NCBI RefSeq assembly: GCF_900236475.1
Contig: NZ_LT963352.1
Coordinates: 6,142,001-6,206,000, forward strand
Direction of reading: 5' to 3'
Length of the DNA: 64,000 nucleotides
DNA from: Streptomyces chartreusis NRRL 3882
Lineage (GTDB): Bacteria > Actinomycetota > Actinomycetes > Streptomycetales > Streptomycetaceae
In this document: positions 61,000 through 64,000 of the stretch, piece by piece
Layout of the letters: each line of letters opens with the position of its first letter
Numbering within the stretch: the stretch's first letter is position 1
Notes under the pieces: model-generated
The model's database searches: none
The model's input: the letters and a program-made list of their open reading frames with translations, nothing else
What the model was told of the DNA's origin: nothing
Translations under genes and position numbers: made by a program

Positions 61000-62388
61000 C
61001 TATCCCCAGCCGGGGACGACCATCACCAGCCATGCCGCCGCCGGTACGACCGCCACCACGATCCCTCCGTACACCATCAGCTGCCGGAAGAAACGCTCGC
61101 GGTCGACGTCCGGCGCGGCGGCCAGGACGAGTGCGCCGTTCGTGGAGAACGGGCTCACGTCCACGACGGTCGCGGACACGGCGAGCGCCGCCACCATGCC
61201 GATCGCGCCGATCTCGCCCCGTTCCAGGAACGGCACGGCCAGGGGGATCAGGGCGCCCATGATGCCCACGGAGGAGGCGAAGGCCGAGACGAGTGCGCCG
61301 ATGTAGCAGAGCAGGACGGCGGCGAGCAGCGGGATGCCGATGTTGCCCACGCCCTCGCCTGCCCAGGTGATGGTGCCCATCTCGTCGAGGACGCCCACGT
61401 AGGTGAGGACGCCGCAGATGAGGAGGACTGTCGGCCAGGCGATCTCGCCCACCGCCTTGCGGCTGTCGTCCGGCCAGGCGGTGCTGAGGAGGACGGCGAG
61501 GGTGATGGCCGTGAGGCCTGCGTCCAGGTCGAAGACGAGGACGGCGACGACCAGGGCCAGGAGGGAGGTGAGGGTGGCGAGGCGGGATGGGGTGAGGGTG
61601 GTGATTTCCGTGCTGGGCGTGAGGGTCGCTGTCGGGTTGGGCCGCAGCTCGGCGGAGCGGGGTGCCGCTGCGCCCACCCTCCCCCGAGCTCTCGGCTTCG
61701 CTCCAGCAGGGGGGACCCCCATCGCCCCAGCGGCACGACTGCCCGCAGCCATGTCTCCATCGCCCTCGTCCACGGCCCCCCGCGCCCACAGCTTCAAGCC
61801 GCCGCAGACGATGAACACCACTCCCGCGATCACCAGGTTCGCCGCCAGTGACGACAGGAACAGCACCACCTCGTCGCCCGGCAGCTTCTCGCGTTCCACG
61901 ATGCCGTTGACGATCGAGCCGTAGATGCTGATGGGCGAGAAGCCGCCGGCCTGGGCGCCGTGGACGACCATCGCGCCCATCAGCAGCGGGCTGATCCCGT
62001 ACCGGGCGGCGAAGCTCAGGGCGATCGGGGCGACGATCGCCACCGCGGCCGGGCTGACCGCGCCGATCGCCGTGAGCGCCCCGGTCAGGGCGAACATCAC
62101 CCAGGGGATGAGCGCCACCCGCCCCCGCACGAGCCGGACGGCGGCGTGCACCAGCCAGTCGGTGGTGCCGTTGGCGCGGGCGATCGCGAAGAGGTACGTG
62201 ACGCCGACCAGGACGACGAACAGGTCGCCGGGGAAGCCGGCGAAGATGCCGTCCGCATCGAGGTCGGCGACGAGCCCGCCGACCCCGAAGGCGGCGGCGA
62301 AGGCGAGCGCGCCCATGTTGACGGAACGGGTGGTGGCGATGACGAACACCACGACGAGGACGAGGATCGAGATGAGTTCAGGGGACAT
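61000..62388 (-). CDS. matC: Malonate/dicarboxylate transporter MatC
   Basis: 462 aa inner membrane permease of the SLC13/ArsB-like type, with about 10-12 helices (LISILVLVVVFVIATTRSV at the start). A MatC-type N-terminal half is followed by a second membrane half from about 270 (LLALVVAVLVFDLDAGLTAI, FASSVGIMGALIPLAV). It should take up malonate for MatB. The ATG at 62388 has GGGAGCCCGT upstream. The loop between halves (about 217-245) contains an inserted palindromic repeat read in frame. Confidence 0.87.
   Translation of the reverse strand: MSPELISILVLVVVFVIATTRSVNMGALAFAAAFGVGGLVADLDADGIFAGFPGDLFVVLVGVTYLFAIARANGTTDWLVHAAVRLVRGRVALIPWVMFALTGALTAIGAVSPAAVAIVAPIALSFAARYGISPLLMGAMVVHGAQAGGFSPISIYGSIVNGIVEREKLPGDEVVLFLSSLAANLVIAGVVFIVCGGLKLWARGAVDEGDGDMAAGSRAAGAMGVPPAGAKPRARGRVGAAAPRSAELRPNPTATLTPSTEITTLTPSRLATLTSLLALVVAVLVFDLDAGLTAITLAVLLSTAWPDDSRKAVGEIAWPTVLLICGVLTYVGVLDEMGTITWAGEGVGNIGIPLLAAVLLCYIGALVSAFASSVGIMGALIPLAVPFLERGEIGAIGMVAALAVSATVVDVSPFSTNGALVLAAAPDVDRERFFRQLMVYGGIVVAVVPAAAWLVMVVPGWG
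61661..61739. repeat. Streptomyces palindromic repeat inserted inside matC
   Basis: The segment from GGTGCCGCTGCGCCCACCCT to CCCCAGCGGCACGAC has end arms TGCCGCTG/CAGCGGCA and inner complementary CCCTCCCC/GGGGGGACC runs, forming a long stem-loop. Elements of this type (with the CGAGCTCTCGGCTTCGCTCC centre) are usually found between Streptomyces genes. Here it is read in frame as a cytoplasmic-loop segment, apparently tolerated. Confidence 0.7.
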
Positions 62389-62435
62389 ACGGGCTCCCGT
62401 CTTTGGGCCCCGGAGCGGCTGGGAGCACCAGGAGA

Positions 62436-62540
62436 GTGGCCGAGTGGCTGAGCCACTTGAGGTGCGTTGGCTGAAAGCGTGGGTGCGGCCCGGACGCCCG
62501 TCAAGGGGGTGCGCGAGAATTGGTTCAGCCACTCGGCCAC
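62436..62540. promoter_or_regulatory. Long inverted-repeat operator between matC and its GntR regulator
   Basis: GTGGCCGAGTGGCTGA (62436-62451) and TCAGCCACTCGGCCAC (62525-62540) are a perfect 16-bp inverted repeat 73 bp apart. The left arm also forms a near-palindrome GTGGCTGAGCCAC. The divergent promoters of matC and the FadR-type regulator lie between, so two bound dimers could loop the region. Binding is inferred. Confidence 0.7.
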
Positions 62541-62581
62541 GACAAGTGCCGGTGTTACGCTCCCGGCGAGAGGGGGACCCC

Positions 62582-63289
62582 GTGACCGACGCCCTGCGCC
62601 CCATGACCAAACAGCGCCTCTACGAACAGGTGCTGGAGCGGCTGCGTCAGTACGTCGTCGAGGGCGGCCTGCGCGCCGGCGACCGGCTGCCGCCCGAGCG
62701 CGATCTGGCCCAGCGGCTCGGGGTGAGCCGCGCCTCGGTGAAGCAGGCGATCGTGGTGCTGGAGGTCCAGGGCCTGGTGGAGGCCCGGCACGGGGGTGGC
62801 ACGTACCTCGTGCGGGACAGCCTCGACACCGAACCGGTCGAGCGGATGGTGGAACGCCGCCGGCGCCTGCCCGATGTCCTGGAGGCCCGGGAGGCGCTGG
62901 AGACGAAGCTCGCCGAACTGGCCGCGGAGCGGCGCTCGGAGGAGGACCTGGCCGCGCTGCGCTCGGCGCTCGCGCACATGTCGGAGGAGATCGAGGCGGG
63001 CGGTCACGGCGTGGAGGGCGACCGGCTGTTCCACGCGGCGGTGACGGCGGCGGCCCACAGCGGTCTGCTCGAGGAGTTCATGCGCTCCATCGCCGAGCAG
63101 ATCGCCGAGAGCCGCACCGAGTCCCTCCGTCAGCCCGGCCGCCCGTCCCGCTCCCTCTCCCAGCACCAGGCCATCCTCGACGCGATCGCCGCACAGCAGC
63201 CCCGTCAGGCGGCCACGGCCATGCGACGGCACGTCCGCACGGTGGCGAAGGTGCGGTTGCTGGACTGGGAGCCGGGGGAGGAGGGGTAG
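62582..63289 (+). CDS. FadR-type GntR regulator of the malonate operon
   Basis: 235 aa. The N-terminal winged helix (about 10-75) includes LYEQVLERLRQYVVEGGLRA, LPPERDLAQRLGVSRASVKQ and the wing HGGGTYLVRDSL. The C-terminal FCD helical domain (about 85-225) has the metal/ligand-binding acids and His in DRLFHAAVTAAAH and HQAILDAIAAQQP. GGGGGACCCC lies before the GTG at 62582. It is divergent from matC across the inverted repeat and should control the mat operon in response to malonate or an acyl-CoA. Confidence 0.9.
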   Translation: MTDALRPMTKQRLYEQVLERLRQYVVEGGLRAGDRLPPERDLAQRLGVSRASVKQAIVVLEVQGLVEARHGGGTYLVRDSLDTEPVERMVERRRRLPDVLEAREALETKLAELAAERRSEEDLAALRSALAHMSEEIEAGGHGVEGDRLFHAAVTAAAHSGLLEEFMRSIAEQIAESRTESLRQPGRPSRSLSQHQAILDAIAAQQPRQAATAMRRHVRTVAKVRLLDWEPGEEG

Positions 63290-63303
63290 CGCGATCCGGG
63301 GTG

Positions 63304-63603
63304 TCAGGCGGCCCCGGCGGCACCGGGCGGCACGAACCGCCGGTGTGCCGGCGTGAAGTGGAACTCGGGCTTGCCGGGGAGACCGACCTTCTGCACGGCC
63401 GGAGAGAGGCGCTCGGCGAAGAAGCGCTCGAAGTCAGCCTCGGCGTTCCACACGTCGGTCACGTGCAGGGCGCCCGCCTCGAACCAGGCCACGTGCAGGA
63501 CGAGCCCGTCCGGCACCTGCGCCTCCCAGCGCACCTCGGCCAGCATCGCGTCGTACTGCTCGGGCGTCACCCCGGCCCAGCGCAAGGACAGCACAGCAGC
63601 CAT
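63304..63603 (-). CDS. Small ABM/dimeric alpha-beta barrel-like protein
   Basis: 99 aa. The sequence VLSLRWAGVTPEQYDAML, LVLHVAWFEAGALHVTDVW and FFAERLSPAVQKVG fits a ferredoxin-like dimeric alpha/beta barrel of the antibiotic-biosynthesis-monooxygenase/DUF1330 type, though no catalytic residue is obvious. The ATG at 63603 has GGAAGGG upstream; an earlier in-frame start adds a Gly/Arg-rich stretch. Function unknown. Confidence 0.75.
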   Translation of the reverse strand: MAAVLSLRWAGVTPEQYDAMLAEVRWEAQVPDGLVLHVAWFEAGALHVTDVWNAEADFERFFAERLSPAVQKVGLPGKPEFHFTPAHRRFVPPGAAGAA

Positions 63604-63685
63604 GGGAAATCCCTTCCTGTGATCGGTGTCCCGCCCAGTAGACCGGCCGGGGCCGGTCACGGCCCGTGGTCATGGGCCGTCCGGG

Positions 63686-64000
63686 TCACACCGCCACGAC
63701 GTCCGCCACCACGCAGCTGACGTTGTCCGGCCCGCCGGCCTCGTTCGCCGCCCCGACCAGGGCCCCGACCGTCTCGTCCGGGGTGCCCCGCGAGGCGAGG
63801 AGCTCCCGGATCCGGTCCTCGGCGACCACACCGGTCAGGCCGTCGGAGCACAGCAGGTAACGGTCGTCCGGGTGCGCGTCGTGCAGGCGGAGGTCCGGGA
63901 CCGTGGCGGCACCGTCGCCCGTCAGGGCCTTCAGGAGGAGGGACCGCTGGGGGTGGGAGACGGCCTCCTCGGGCGTCAGGCGCCCCTCGTCGATCATCGA
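63686..64000 (-). CDS. PP2C-family Ser/Thr protein phosphatase, N-terminus beyond window
   Basis: The last about 105 residues of a PP2C phosphatase, cut by the window edge. It contains the motif RYLLCSDGLTGVVAEDRIREL, the metal-binding Asp motif GGPDNVSCVVADVV near the C-terminus, and an Arg/His-rich HPQRSLLLKAL segment typical of bacterial PP2C partners of Ser/Thr kinases. Length to the stop is normal for the class. Partner kinase is not visible. Confidence 0.88.
   Translation of the reverse strand, partial: SMIDEGRLTPEEAVSHPQRSLLLKALTGDGAATVPDLRLHDAHPDDRYLLCSDGLTGVVAEDRIRELLASRGTPDETVGALVGAANEAGGPDNVSCVVADVVAV

Overview
The window comes from a Streptomyces-like actinomycete. The DNA is very GC-rich with GC-biased third codon positions, GTG and TTG starts are frequent, and genes are packed into operons with 4-bp ATGA overlaps. 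The gene order looks collinear, in reverse, with the S. coelicolor SCO2440-SCO2490 region as I remember it: nirBD, a SoxR-regulated FMN reductase, nasA, dnaG, an hrdA-like sigma factor, mbl and matB all fall in the expected order. That comparison is from memory and was not computed.

Layout. 1-5.4 kb: a two-component system cut by the window edge, then a beta-carbonic anhydrase overlapping a SulP anion transporter with a strange repetitive N-terminus. 5.5-10.1 kb: dehydrogenases, a Tat-exported SMP-30-like protein, a mycothiol-dependent-isomerase-like protein, a TetR regulator and a relic of an MFS transporter. 10.1-14.5 kb: assimilatory nitrite reductase operon (FAD oxidoreductase, nirB, nirD) behind a GlnR-like box. 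14.5-20.6 kb: TSUP permease, a frameshifted IS5-type transposase, an MFS exporter/TetR pair with two operators, a frameshifted GntR gene, and an imine-reductase-like/HxlR divergent pair. 20.5-25 kb: class F sortase, a secreted protein, a SoxR-box-driven FMN reductase, a GGCT-like enzyme and an M4 metalloprotease. 25-33 kb: nasA behind a second GlnR-like box, a three-gene operon (stand-alone adenylation domain, membrane ferric-reductase-like protein, crotonase), a SanA-like protein and a CbiX-type chelatase that could supply siroheme to NirB. 33-39.2 kb: core genes dgt, a ferredoxin reductase, dnaG and an hrdA-like sigma factor. 39.3-45.5 kb: heterodimeric ABC exporter, FGGY kinase, small membrane protein, two near-identical tRNA-Asn genes with a terminator, and a CAT-anticodon tRNA.

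45.8-50.5 kb: a response-regulator relic, a 599-residue fusion of a squalene/phytoene-synthase-like domain with a cis-prenyltransferase, and STAS/ANTAR/MEDS-ATPase signalling genes. 50.5-58.1 kb: mbl, then a compact four-gene operon of a TRYPCO1-like protein, a trypsin-like protease with a long C-terminal region, a MoxR AAA+ ATPase and a SAV_2336-type vWA-like protein ending in a degenerate HAD domain. This has the architecture of a vWA-MoxR-VMAP ternary conflict system. 58.1-64 kb: malonate-type operon (carboxyltransferase, matB, matC) with a divergent FadR-type GntR regulator, a small conserved protein and the C-terminus of a PP2C phosphatase.

The three best candidates for new biology are the VMAP-like island with its pseudo-HAD effector, the terpene synthase/cis-prenyltransferase fusion, and the adenylation/ferric-reductase-like/crotonase operon. 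Signs of gene decay (MFS relic, IS frameshift, GntR frameshift, response-regulator deletion) cluster at 10, 15-19 and 46 kb.
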